NCBI GenBank assembly: GCA_018340375.1
Contig: JAFFJZ010000001.1
Coordinates: forward strand, 73,648,001 to 73,712,000
From: Gonatopus flavifemur
Lineage: Eukaryota; Arthropoda; Insecta; Hymenoptera; Dryinidae
DNA length: 64,000 nt
Direction: 5' to 3'
Shown: positions 14,701 to 26,979 of the stretch, in pieces
Numbering within the stretch: position 1 is the first letter of the stretch
How the letters are laid out: the number at the start of each line of letters is the position of its first letter
Program-made: the position numbers and the translations under genes
The notes under the pieces: generated by a model
What the model saw: only the letters and a program-made list of their open reading frames with translations
Database searches by the model: none
What the model was told of the DNA's origin: nothing

Positions 14701-15471
14701 AAAAAAGAATCGATCAAGACCTGTCAAGAATCGACATCCCTATTTTATATTCCAACAAAATACAAATAACATACATACATATACGTTTCAATTTTGCGTA
14801 TTTAATAATATTTTCTCCACACAACTTTATCTCAAACTTGAAATTATATGCATCCAGTGTTCTTTTATCGGAGTAATGCAAATTGAATTATACAGGAAAG
14901 TGTTCATATTTGATAACTCAGTTCTATTATTGAACAATGCATTACATCGAATTTTTAACGGTTTTATGTTATTCTAACATTCGATCCATCTTCTGTACGG
15001 AAGAAGTAAACCATAATAATCTTTCCGGATCTCAATGAAATCATATATACATGTGTATATATATGATCGAATGTTTATAAAAATATCACATATACCATGA
15101 ATATATCTCTTCAAACCTGAAATATATATATATATATACATACATACATACATGCATACATAGAATCGTTGAATAAATAAAATACATTAAACGAAACGCA
15201 TAAAGCTAAAATCTTCGTGTCTCGAATCAATGAATGTAAGAACCGAACAGAATAAGAATTCTGTCGATCAAGCCGAGCGATCGATAAAACATTTTTCCTG
15301 CACACATAAAGAGGCATGTTTTCTGTATTATTTTAATTTTCATCAATCCTTGATTTAACAATGAAATATTTGCACGAAATTATAATTTTCCTATGCGAAG
15401 AATCTTTTTCTTCCCACATGTACATACGTGTATATAATTGTATACTTCTAACATATTTATTATATCGCTAT

Positions 15472-15506
<35 letters not shown>

Positions 15507-16120
15507 TATATATAAACGAAATGTATGATAATCCTATATTTATTGGATAGATAGTTCACCCAGTTTCCTGCTAAATTAAAAATAATAAAGAGAAAGTAAG
15601 GAAGAAGAGTCGTTTTCAAAAACGAGAGAACACAAACGATGGTCTAATACCGATTCGAGGCTGCTTATAAGTCGAAGAGTTTCATCGCTTTTTAAGAGTA
15701 AAAAAAAAAAAAAAGAACTACATGTATAATGGAAAAAAAAGTAATTAACACACACGTTTCCTTATCAACCAACCTATGTATATTTCTAAACCTCTAAGAG
15801 GATTTTGTCTCAAGAAATTTCATTTCAAATAAAATCATTTAGATCATCTTCGACAATCTCTGTATTGATTTTTTTTCTAGATTTTCCATTCGAGAGGAAA
15901 ATTACGACCCAAATGAATGATTCCCATCATCGAAAAGGATATATTATTTCTTTCCTTTCCGTAACGAAAAAGAATAGAAAAAGAAAAAAACATAAACGAA
16001 AGAAAAATGTTCACTCTTCCAATCTGAATGAAAAATTTCAATGCCTTATAAAATTGTTTAATCTGAGAATCGCGTATATAATTACGTATAAGTATCACAA
16101 TTATAACTATCATTGAATCT
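9160..16120. other. Intergenic, no gene seen
   Basis: Simple repeats (TA and CATA runs), poly-A tracts and low-complexity A+T DNA. Frames up to about 140 codons are A+T-biased and resemble no protein. The stretch near 11925-12010 is slightly more complex, with no identifiable product. Confidence 0.6.
11689..11725. repeat. (TA)n microsatellite
   Basis: About 18 TA units without interruption. Similar short TA/CATA tracts are at 15122-15160 and 15472-15514. Confidence 0.95.
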
Positions 16121-16130
16121 TCTCTCGCGT

Positions 16131-16765
16131 CCCGTATGGAAATATTTCGCTGAAAAATGTCTGTAAAACTATGAAAAATCTCTGAAAAGAAATGAAAAAA
16201 TTCTGAGAAACTCTGACAAACTCTGAGAATCTCTGAAATTTTGATGAGAAATCTAATATTTTTGGGACATTCTTTACAGACTTTTTCCAGACTTTTTTCA
16301 GAGTTTCTCAAAGTTTTCTCATTCTTTTTCAGACAAATAGTAACGAAATTGCACTCTGAAAAAACTCTGACAAAACTCTGATGGATTGCTCAGATTTTTC
16401 TGACTTTTAGAAAAAAATTAAAAAATTTTCAAACACTTTTTCACACATGATATTTGAATACGGCATATGAATGTATTTATTGAATTTCAGGATTTTTCAA
16501 TAATCAGAAAAATGTCAACAATTTATTAGAGTTTTGTCAGAGTTTTTACAGAGTGCAATTTCGTTACTATTCCTCTGAAAAAGTATGAAAAAACTCTGAG
16601 AAACTCTGAAAAAAGTCTGAAAAAAGTCTGTAAAGAATGTCCCAAAAATATTAGATTTCTCATCAAAATTTCAGAGATTCTCAGAGTTTCTCAGAGTTTT
16701 TTCATTTTTTTCAGAGATTTTTCATAGTTTTTCAGACATTTTTCAGCGAAATATTTCCATACGGG
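16131..16765. mobile_element. 635-bp palindromic element rich in CTCTGA/TCAGAG words
   Basis: CCCGTATGGAAATATTTCGC at 16131 has its complement GCGAAATATTTCCATACGGG ending at 16765. The arms are about 240 nt. Each is a run of variants of AAACTCTGAGAAACTCTGA. The loop (about 16385-16525) is unique. A related fragment is at 55363-55650 and a shorter one near 62240-62375. Confidence 0.85.
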
Positions 16766-17717
16766 GTAGGCCTCAATTTTTTCTATAAAGAACAACAAGT
16801 GATCCTATAACAGGAATCATTCTACAGCTATTCTCCAGGCTTTATAGTGAGATCTCGAATAACAACCTAAAGAATAATGTGTAGAATGAATTCCATATAA
16901 AAGGATGGAAATTAGAAAAAGAGAGAAAGAATATATGAAATCCATGTACCGATATGTTACATAATCAAAGAAAACAACAACTAAAAGTATTGGAGTATAA
17001 GCGCATGTGATTGCACGGAAAGAATATTATTGTCAACTTTACCGAAGTTTCAGGTGATTACATGGGCATCGGTAAATCCGGATAAAATAGAGTGATTCGG
17101 TGGAAATGCGAACAATTGAATATAAGTCGTGAAATCCTTGTATCGAGTACAAGAAAATGCTGATGTCCGTGTAGTAACCGTTGCTGGGTTTTCCGTGTGT
17201 ATTCTTAAAACAGTATACTCATACGATGAAGATATTGACGAGAGGAATCTTGAATGCGATGAGAAACGTAAGTTGTGAATGATATATCTATAAATCATTA
17301 TTGTTATTATGATTATTATTCTTATTATCATGTTTATTATCATTTAATAAGAAAGACAATGAAAATCATAAGACATATACTTTTTATTGTAAGCTGTCCA
17401 AAACATACAAAATCAGTGAGAGGCAATAAAAAGCTGTTCAACTGAATAATCCATAAGAGAGTATATTCGAATACATTTCCTTGGATTATGATATCATTTG
17501 AATGAATGATGCTGTGCGTTATATATAGGTACATAAATATTTATTAATGAAAAAAATTCCCAGAAAAACATGATTATGTCTAGTCAACATCAGATCAGAT
17601 CATACCAAATCTCTTGAAATCTGAATGAATCTAATCCGATCTCATGAAAGTACAAAATCAGATTTCCTCTACCGTGGGGGTTGACAGTATTTGCAGACAC
17701 CGATGTTTCTATACTTA

Positions 17718-18020
17718 CCCGAAAAAAAAAGATTAGATCTACTGAGATCTAGGTAGATTTCTTGAGATATATGTAGATCTCTGCAGATCTGAATTTTAGC
17801 AAGAAAAGATGCACAGAGATCCACAGAAATCTTCTCGAATTTTTCTATATTCTTTTGGATTCCTTGCAAAATTTTTGGAATCTTTGGGAGGGAGTGGATA
17901 TCAGAAAACTCCAAAGATTGTTGCCTGAATTGAAAAGTAGATATGAACAGATTTGCAGAGATTTTTGCCAAAATTTAAATCTGATGAGATATACTTTAGA
18001 TCTAATCTTTTTTTCTCGAG
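17718..18020. mobile_element. ~300-bp inverted-repeat element rich in AGATCT
   Basis: CCCGAAAAAAAAAGATTAGA on the left is matched by TCTAATCTTTTTTTCTCGAG on the right, and TA lies outside both ends. Interior words (GTAGATCTCTGCAGATCTGA against TACTTTAGATCTAATC) are partly self-complementary. No gene. Confidence 0.65.
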
Positions 18021-18557
18021 TAGTTTTCATCAAATTTCATGAAATATCTGGAGTTTTTTGTATGGAACACATCAGTATTTTTAAACATCGCTTATCCTCA
18101 TTATCTGTTGAGATAATTGATCTGACGAATTTTTCCCGGAAATATATAATTAAAAGATAAAATAATCTTTATCGTGGTTGGATTATTGTAATCAATCAAT
18201 CACAAGTAGTGGGATAAATCAATTTTACTTCTTAGAACACATGAAATGTGTTATCAAACCAACAATTACATTGATTATTTCCAGTCGTTATAACGGAAAA
18301 TCTATTTTTGAAGAGTTTTCTTCCCATTGGAATAAAACAGGCGAATTTTAGAATTTTTACCGGAGTGATTAAATGAATCAAAATTATGTGAATGGGTCCA
18401 CGCAAATTCGGATAAATACAAGCAGTTGCTGAGATAAAAAATTAATTTCCATCCCAGGGACTACTAGGATCACTGTTAGAGAAATTCTTGAATTAATTAC
18501 GAAATTCTCCATGAAATATCATACTTCCATATTGAATTGATTGAGAGTTCTTAAATG

Positions 18558-21457
18558 TAGTGTTGCCGCGATCTTCGAGCCGATCTCAATAATTTCAAAC
18601 GATCCGATCTTCGAGCAGAACTGAAAAAATTCCATTCGATCCGAGTTTCGAGCTAAGCCAGAACTATGAGATCGACGAGCCAGATCGTTGCTGAGAAAAT
18701 TTCTTATCGGACGAAGGACCTTGGTTAAAAAAAACCATTGATTCTCGCCAAATCTCACTGAACCTGAACAATGTTCTGATGAAATCTCATGAAATTTCAT
18801 TTGTCAGAATCGTTTTATGAAACAATATTGTGTTTAATGTTTAATTAGTAGCAGAGTCGATATTAAGAAAATATGTTTATAAAGTGAATTTTTCCTCATC
18901 GCCGATCCTCTGAAGATAGATTTAATGATATATTTATCTATTTATTCATTGGAAGATGCATTCATAGAGTTTTTATACTAAAATTTATGAAATTTCATTT
19001 GCCGAGTCATACAAATTTTGAGAAAATGTTGTTTTATACTTAACCCGTTAAGGATCAAACGTCCGTTTTTTCACCACCTTTTTCAACGACATTTTACGCT
19101 GTCGAATCGATTGTCAAAAAATTTGCGGATAATTATTTTCGATGTAAAATTATCTGAACTTTCAGAATATGGAAGCAGATTTTCGCAAAAATGCGAACTG
19201 GGAATGTTATAATCGTTTAAATAGAAAAAAACACGAATTTTCGATTGCAAAAAATTATTATCCGTTTATTTTCGTCTCGAATTAGGGGAGACATACATCT
19301 AGGGGATGAAATTTCTGCCTCCATGGACCCTGAGCTTGAAAATATGTGAGATGGTTTTTCGAAATTCAAGATAGCGACACTCAATATGGCGGCTAGAAAT
19401 CAAAATATTTTTGCTTTTTCTTATTTTTCGTATTTGAGCAATATTCCTGAATGAATTCGATGTACACACACGTATTATTAGGTTTTTGGGGTCGCTGTTC
19501 ATGAATTCGGGGTCAGATTTGCCAAATTCAGTATGGCGGATCCAAAATGGCGGCGCAAAATTGTTGAAACTGTACGATTCCCATGAAAATCAGTACATGG
19601 GGGTCTTCAGGATCCCTGATGACTAATCGGAGGTCAGATTCTATGAATTCAAAATGGCGGTTCGAATATGGCAGCAAGAAGTCTCAATTTCCGTTCCTCC
19701 AGTTTTTTGTCAATTCATCGATATTTTCCTCCTCACATATATGGATCTGAGTATTCTTCGGATCACCGAATACAAATTTAGTGTCAGATCTTCCAAGTTC
19801 AATATGGCGGAGCCAATATGGCTTCGGAAGAGTACTGGAATTGTCTCATTTTTCAAGTGTTTTCTGCCGCCGATGTGTTTTCTTCGCAGTTGCTCAACTG
19901 TCATTACATATTTCGTTGTCTCTCCAATTTTTCACAGTTTCATCTTTTCCCTTTTAGATTCTTATCTTCATATGTTATTCTTGAGCACTCTGAAGGAAAC
20001 CCAAGTTCATTCTTCGGATGTAATCAAAGCCGTCAATTGTTTCAGATTCGCAATTTTTCGTTTCTGATACAAAAAATAAAGAAAAATTGAAACAAAAAAA
20101 AAAGACTCTCGTAAATGTTTACCTCCACGTGGTGAGAGTTGGGCAACGGCGATCAACACATCGACGGCAAAAAACACTTGAAAAATGAGACAATTTCAGT
20201 ACTCTTCCGAAGCCATATTGGCTCCGCCATATTGAACTTGGAAGATCTGACACTAAATTTGTATTCGGTAATCCGAAGAATACTCAGATCCATCTATGTG
20301 AGGAGGAAAATATCGATAAATTGACAAAAAACTGGAGGAACGGAAATTGAGCCTTCTTGCTGCCATATTCGAACCGCCATTTTGAATTCATAGAATCTGA
20401 CTTTCGATTAGTCATCAGGGATCCCGAAACCCCCCATGTACTGATTTTCATGGGAATCGTACAGTTTCAACAATTTTAGGCCACCATTTTTGATCCGCCA
20501 TATTGAATTTGGCAAATCTGACCCCGGATTCGTGATCAGCGACCCCAAAAACCTAATAATACGTGTGTGTACATCGAATTCATTCAGGAATATTGCTCAA
20601 ATACGAAAAATAAGAAAAAGCAAAAATATTTTGGTTTCTAGCCGCCATATTGAGTGTCGCCATCTTGAATTTCGGAAAACCATCTCACATACTTTGAAGC
20701 TCAGGGTCCATGGACGCAGAAATTTCATCCCCTAGATGTATGTCTCCCCTAATTCGAGACGAAGATAAATGGATAACAATTTTTTGGAATCGAAAATTCG
20801 CGTTTTTTTCTATTTAAACGATTATAACATTCCCAGTTCGCATTTTTTCGAAAATCTGCTTCCATATTCTGAAAGTTCAGATAATTTTACATTGAAAATA
20901 ATTATTCGCAAATTTTTTGACAATCGCTCCGACAGCGTAAAATGTCGTTGAAAAAGGTGTTGAAAACACGGACCTTTGGTCCTTAACGGGTTAAACTTCA
21001 AGAGCTTCAGAAATACAGTAAAGGCCAAAAGTTTGAATACACCCAAAGGAAAAACAATTTTTTCAGTTGATGCGTTTGTTTCAGGAAATCAACTTACTTT
21101 ATTTACAGAAGTTTATTGTGTTTTATATTGTTTAGACATTTTTGATTATTATTTATGTAGTTCATATGAATTAAATCAATTTCGAACAGCGGAGATGTAA
21201 AAATGTTAAATTTCTTTAGGTTAATTCAAACTCATGGCCTATTCCAAGCTCTATTCCAAGGAGCCCCTGGTGCAAGAATTTTTTATTCGCGTTTGTTTTG
21301 GACGAAGTAGGATCGTGAGATCTTCGAGCCAATCCGAGCTTCGATCCGAGCAATGGATCTTTAGATCCGATTTGCGAGCCGAGCCTATTTATCAAAAACA
21401 AGAGCCAAGCCGAGCTCATGCTCAAAACTCGGATTAGCTCGGATCGCGGCAACACTA
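18558..21457. mobile_element. hAT-type element, 2.9 kb, with 8-bp target duplication and a nested element inside
   Basis: The left terminus TAGTGTTGCCGCGATC at 18558 is matched in reverse by GATCGCGGCAACACTA ending at 21457. CTTAAATG flanks both sides (18550-18557, 21458-21465). An 8-bp duplication with a TAGTGTTGCC-like end is the hAT signature. Subterminal ATCTTCGAGC/GAGCCGAGC words repeat near both ends. No transposase frame remains. Its middle is occupied by the TTAA-flanked palindrome 19044-20990, leaving about 0.95 kb of the older element. Confidence 0.85.
19044..20990. mobile_element. piggyBac-like non-autonomous palindromic element, 1.95 kb, TTAA-flanked
   Basis: TTAA (19040-19043) precedes CCCGTTAAGGA, and TCCTTAACGGG precedes TTAA (20991-20994). 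TTAA duplication with CCC...GGG ends is typical of piggyBac-class elements. The arms, about 850 nt each, are strongly similar inverted copies (for example ATTAGGGGAGACATACATCT near 19285 and its complement near 20735). The loop at about 19890-20150 is unique. The arms contain repeated AT(A/T)GGCGG words. The open frames within are arm sequence and resemble no transposase. Confidence 0.85.
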
Positions 21458-21944
21458 CTTAAATGTCTTCTCAAAATGTGACAATCATTTATTACATTTC
21501 ACAAATATGTTATTAAAATTGAGAGAAAAATTCTTAACATTAGGAATTAAATTATTGAATTCAATGTTTTGCTATGAGATTTAATAAACTCTTTACGTAA
21601 AAACACTTTATAATATTCTTATGAAGTTTCAGGCAGATTTTTCTAATAGTGATTCATCTGGAATTGCCTGGAATTTTCAGCAGAGAGAAATACTATTCTT
21701 GTAGTGATCGATAAACAAATGTTGACTGTACAACATTTATTGTTTCAGAAGGTAAATATATTCGAAGAATACCAATGAAATTTCCGTAGCTTTTTTCGTG
21801 ATTCAACGAACGTTTGTTGACCCTTCTTTGAGTCAAAGCAGCGATGTATCAGGAACCCACACAGCACTCGTTGTCTAAAAGATATCTTCAGAAATGATTA
21901 AGAACAATGCAAGAAGTCTTATGCAACATGAATAGACATCTTTT

Positions 21945-22100
21945 AGGAGTCTTAAACTGTTCTTACTGCTAAAAGATATCTTCAAGAACATTTTCAGAAA
22001 CCTTTTAGAAGTTTCTGAAAGATATCTTTGAGAAAATTCCAGAAGCTTTCTGAAAACGTTCTTGAAGATATCTTTTAGAAGTAAGAACAGTTTGATAACG
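21945..22100. repeat. ~150-bp palindrome with GAAGATATCTTTTAG arms
   Basis: AAACTGTTCTTACTGCTAAA and AGATATCTTCAAGAACATTT on the left pair with AAAACGTTCTTGAAGATATC and TTTTAGAAGTAAGAACAGTT on the right. It is related in sequence to the looser inverted repeat near 4165-4320. Confidence 0.7.
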
Positions 22101-22779
22101 TCTTTATTACGGGAATGAAGACAAAAACCGAGGTGAAAAATATTTGAAAACGTTCTGAAACGTTCCCTTTGTTCGAGTTATACTCCAACCAACACACCGT
22201 CTAAAACTTGTCGGAGAAGTTCAGATGTTTTAGACGTTGTGATTGTTAGGATGGATGTGTCTACTCAATTTGAGAAACGTAATTCCCATCCCATAAAAAA
22301 AAAATGTCTAGCATACTTTCCAGACTTTTCTGAAACGTTTTCTTAGCTTGTTTCTTAGACGTTGTTTTTGTACGTAGAGCGATTCGTGCCAGGGCAAAGA
22401 TGAAACTAGATGAACGTGGATTCCCGTACAGAAAATTATAGGTTCGAATCACCAACGCACAGAGAAAAGTTTATATTAAAGATTACTATATTTTTATGGT
22501 ACTCGTGGGATATACTTTATTATGAGGCTCAGAACTATATTTATTTCAAATTATATACATATTCAGCTTCATCCTCACGAAAGAGTATGGTGAATGCTCG
22601 TATACTTGTGGTTCATAACGACATAATCAAGTATATCCCAAAAGTACAATATAAATATGGTAATGTCTAATATGAAATTTTTACTGTGCGCATAAAATCT
22701 TGAAAACTTCTTTTGCTTCATATGAGATTTATATAGCATATTTTGAATTAATTTTGTCCGGGTTATTAGGAATAACACA

Positions 22780-23320
22780 GCGAAGAAGAGGCACCTTTTG
22801 CTGGAGCAACAAATTTTTTGCTGTGATAGAAAACCATTTGCTATCACAGCAATCTGTTAGCTACGACATCGAGTTTTTCGCTGTGGAAGAAAAAATGTTT
22901 GCTCTTTCAAGCAAAATTTATTTGCTATTTCCAGATAGAAAAGCATGCTCTGAATGTTTTGTAACATAACGTGTCGTAAACATACTATCATAAACTCCGC
23001 TCAGCTTGCAATGATGCATAGAATGTAAACATTATGTTACAATTATGGTGCCATCACCTCGTTTTACTACCAATAACAATGCTTTATGCGGAAACACCTT
23101 GGCGCCATGATGCGAACATTTCTTGGCGTGCATGTCACCATTATGATGGCATTATGGAGACATTTTTCTATCTGGGATTCAGTATATGATACTGAAAATT
23201 TTACTAGTCAAGCAAAAAATTTGCTACTATAATTAATCACGTTGCTCTATCAGTAATCCAATTATCTGTAGCAGCAAATTTTTAGCTGGGTTAGCAAAAA
23301 GATTGACTATTCTGTATATA
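22780..23320. mobile_element. Degenerate GCAGCAAA-family copy split by a nested insertion
   Basis: TTTTGCTGGAGCAACAAATT and CTGTGATAGAAAACC, then after the insert AGTATATGATACTGAAAATT and AGCAGCAAATTTTTAGCT, follow the order of the 7204-7531 copy. Outer ends are eroded. Confidence 0.6.
22931..23175. mobile_element. 245-bp inverted-repeat element nested in the GCAGCAAA copy
   Basis: CCAGATAGAAAA at 22931 is matched by TTTTTCTATCTGG ending at 23175. It lies within the GCTATTCTGTATATAATACTG stretch of the host MITE. The interior has repeated ATGRTGGCA/TGGCGCCAT-type words. No ORF. Confidence 0.7.
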
Positions 23321-23339
23321 ATACTTGCACACAGAATTG

Positions 23340-25170
23340 TTTTAGATGTTCGCAAACATTGTATAAAAGAAAATTGAGTGCAACCAGTTCTGTCTGGATT
23401 GTTGATACGAAAACACGGACGTATGATTGAATGATTTACACATCACCACTAATTTTAATGTCGAGTAAGGATAAGGTAGAGTTTGTTAGAACATATTTAA
23501 AAATAACAATATTCCGCTCGAGAATACTTCTAAAAACTTAGGACCGTCCGAGTGGAAAAAATTTCAAAATTATATATAATTTATATAGAATTATATATAA
23601 ACTTGTAATTTGTCCACTCAGGAGATTGTCTAAAAATTCAGAAAAAAGTGACTGTAAAAAATTACACGAACCTTCTTAAAATTTTTAGTCGAGATTTATT
23701 TACAGGGTACGTTCAACGAACATTCGTTTTGCTGGAATGTACAAAGGAACTTGGTTAAATGTATCGAACTGTATCAACCCAATAAACACATCTATGAAAT
23801 TTTTACGATACCTTCGAGGAGGAAGATATTTAAAATATGTCTCATCCCTTTCCACGACGCTAGACGGAAACTAATTGGAAAGGACAAAAATTTTACAGAA
23901 ACAGACTTTGAATGTGGTTTTTGTTCATTCCAATCAGTTTTTGACCAGAGATGTGCGAATCTCGATTAATCGAATCTTTGATATGAAGTAAAAAAGGTTT
24001 AGTTTCCATCGAAATTCATAAAATTTTTATTGAAACTTGATAAGTACTTTATAAAATATTTGATTGACATCTTATAAATGTTACATGAAACATATTTCAG
24101 ACATATTCCAAATATCAGTGTAAACCAAATCAAAAGAGGAATTATTCAGAAATGTTCACTAAGAAATTCATACACCCGAACGTTCTATAAAAAGTATATT
24201 GACACTTTTTGTATGATTGTTGAACCAGCACCAGCAATGCGAGCAATGTTCGTTTTCATTCTGTTGGAATTCGATTAAGTTCAACGTACCTCTGGTAGCA
24301 TTGATTTGAGTGATTCGTAAAGAACTTGATGAATTGAAAATTAATATATTCAAATAACTTCCCAAGTAGCACAAGAACTTTTCAAACATTCTATGCTGGT
24401 TCTATGATCATGCATAGAATATGCAGGTGGAACTGTTTTGAATAAATCAGAAAAAGACATTCTAAGAATGAGCATAGAACATACTTATCCGAAACAGTCC
24501 CATTCGACGATTCTGAAAATGATGATAGAATATTTTCAGAACTTCCAAAAACCTTCTTAGCATTTCTAACCTGTTGTGCTGTTTCTTGAATACCCGCTAT
24601 AGTTGCAATCATTTTTCTTCAACTGAATTTTCGAAGTCTGTTTCGGATCCTCACTTTTCTACGCATCTGTCGACAGGAAATTACAAAATTAAGCGTAGGC
24701 AGGGAATTTATTGCAGATCCACTGTGATTCTTACTTTCAGAAATATGATCTACGATATAAAGTTTCTGCATTATTTTCTAGATTTGGAATTACAACAGAT
24801 TCGAGAAAGATTCTTTTTCCAGGCCTACTATTGTAAATTTCTTCGAGCAAGCAAACTTTGGACGTTCTGTCGAAGAAAAATAATTGCCAATAGAGTGTCT
24901 TCGTTATCAGGAAGTTAAGAGTGAGGACCCAGACCACGTCTTTGAAGCAGGGAATATGATTATGTGTAACTGTACATCTGTACGTTGAAAAATACTTTCC
25001 CAATAGATCAGTACATGGTTTCCTTGACTAGCTTGATTTTTCTCACCAATACCTCAACTTACCTTCGATTCCACTGAAACTCATAAAAAATCCATTACAC
25101 GGCCATCATTGAAGTATGCTATGAATTTCATTACAATCGATTAATCAAAGCGAGTTTACGAAAATAACTA
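23340..25170. other. Intergenic, no gene seen
   Basis: Contains TATATAATTT-type MITE remnants at 23545-23630 flanked by GAGTGGAAAA/TTTGTCCACTC, and a GTAGCACA-family copy from 24365. Frames here do not resemble known proteins. Confidence 0.55.
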
Positions 25171-25575
25171 TTTATTTTTTTCTTTCTTCAATTCAATTGC
25201 TCTGAATAAATAAAGCTGAAACCTGAAACTGATATGGGAATAGCATCCATTAGGATGAACCAAAAGTTATTCGCATTCATTCTATTCCAAAGTGTAAGGA
25301 AAGAGTCTCCTCTCTAACAAAAATTGAGAAATCCATCCAAAAGCTAGCGAAATTTTCTGATTTTAATTGATTTTGAATCATCAGGATCTTATAATAATAT
25401 TGATATACTAAGATACCAATCTGGGATAATACTTTGATATCAACAGAATTTCTAGAAAATTTTCATATTTATCCAATTTTTAGTTCAATATCTTTACAAC
25501 AATGTATCATTATCTAATTTACAGTACAATGCAAAATTCAATTATAATAATCAATTACCAATTAAATTTCAACTA

Positions 25576-26979
25576 CTATAATTTACACTCTTGATGATAC
25601 GGTTCCAAATTCCTAAAATCTCTCCATGTTGGGGGTAGAGCACTATGTAAATGTAATCCGCATCGTTTACACGGTTCGTTGAATAGATTAATGAGGCTAT
25701 GAAACCACGTCTGTAAAATGATATTCATATAATAAAAATGAATTCTGAATATATAGCGATAAGATGATAAAGTCAACTAACCATGAATGACCGCACTGCT
25801 AATTCAGGAAGCGCAGGTGAATAAAAATGTTGCATCGCGGCATGTGCATTTTCCGTGATCTTTCTGAATACTTTGTGTCTGGATTCTGTCCAAAGATCCA
25901 TTGGTTCGCCATAGCCTTTTATGACAACCCACTCTATCATCAAACCCTTGAAGGCTATGACTGCTTTCAAAACATGTCCAAGAGTAACATGCAAAACTGC
26001 GTTGGATGCGAACGGACGTGACACAGATACCGTCATGTCGTTGAACAAACGGTCGAATGTGGCTATCATTTGATCGACTTGCCTGCAGAGAAATTTAATC
26101 GACAAAATAAAAATTGTATTTTATTTGATTTTTCAACTGTTTCGACAATTTCAACTTACTGTTGTGGAACATTGTGGTTACTAGTTTGAAATCTCCCCCT
26201 TTTAGCTCTGCTGGTATTCGTATATGATCGTTTCAAAGAATTCTGACTGAGCAGGGTTTGCGCGATGTTACTGTATTCGTGAACTTTATCCGTCCATTTA
26301 TAACTATTAACAAGAGTGCTGTAAAGAGCTTGTCTTTCTTGAGTTGTTTCTTGACTGAGATACGTCGTGCTGGCCAAGCTAAACGGACCTGGTGGGGGAT
26401 TTAAGCTACTCACGGCTTGTTCTACGTCTCTGGAAAATTAAAAGTTTGCTATTCTTATGATTTCTATACAATGCGATTGGAATTTATCTAGCGATAGAAG
26501 TAAATTTTGGGTCTCAAAGAATGATACTTGTATTAAAGATAGAATAAAATTATTTGAGATAATCTTGGCTGCAATTTTCTGTACCGACCTGCTCTTTTTT
26601 GAGAATGATATTTCATCATTACACGTAATTATTCTATTTTGCAGATTAAAATACTCGAATAACAGCCAACAAGAGAATGAAAATAATATTTGGTGTGGGC
26701 AGTTTGATTAATTGTAATGGAATATAAGGTGTTGAAGTTTTATATGTAAATAACAATTATGCAAACAACAATGAATTGCAAAACTTGTAAAATAATAAAA
26801 TATTACCTTAAATTGACATTCACTGTAGTTAAAAGTTCTTGTAATTCAAGTAAATACTTTGTTTCCTTATTTTCTTCTCCATGTTCAGCACGTAATCCAT
26901 TCCCAAGTGACTCGAAAACTTGTCCTACGCTTGAACGCAGGACTCTAACCGCTGTCAATGCGGTATGTAACTGCTCCAT
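25576..26979 (-). CDS. MED27: Mediator complex subunit 27 (MED27), complete, four coding exons
   Basis: Subunit of the Mediator coactivator that links transcription factors to RNA polymerase II in the nucleus. Coding exons, in transcription order: 26979-26807, 26429-26160, 26082-25782 and 25710-25576 (TAG at 25578-25576). All introns are GT/AG and the phases (2, 2, 0) join into 879 nt, 292 residues, close to the family's usual 290-310. The N-terminal helix begins MEQLHTALTAVRVLRSSV, like the family's ALRSSV core. The middle has YKWTDKVHEY and the basic LKRSYTNTSRAKRGR. The C-terminal third has VTLGHVLKAV, VIKGYGE and AVRSFM, and the last exon has the CKRC...LPPTWRDF...HQEC signature, a C-x2-C / H-x2-C zinc-type cluster (about residues 262-290). 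The start is the ATG at 26979: an acceptor lies 18 nt upstream, and after joining to the candidate UTR exon an in-frame TAG precedes it. A minus-strand AATAAA (25176-25171) is a possible poly(A) signal. Recognition is from the protein; identity is very secure. Confidence 0.95.

Noticed and set aside
15877..16311. Minus-strand open frame of about 144 codons
   Set aside because: Half of it runs over the CTCTGA palindrome and the remainder is A+T-biased low-complexity sequence; no family resemblance.
19654..20067. Plus-strand open frame of about 137 codons
   Set aside because: It lies in the arm and loop of the piggyBac-like palindrome; the same arm is open on the other strand at the matching position, as expected for an inverted copy, and it resembles no transposase.
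24391..24612. Minus-strand frame MIATIAGIQETAQQVR... with protein-like look
   Set aside because: It overlaps a repeat (GTAGCACA/AGAATATTC family) and has no splice context or recognisable family; too weak to annotate.
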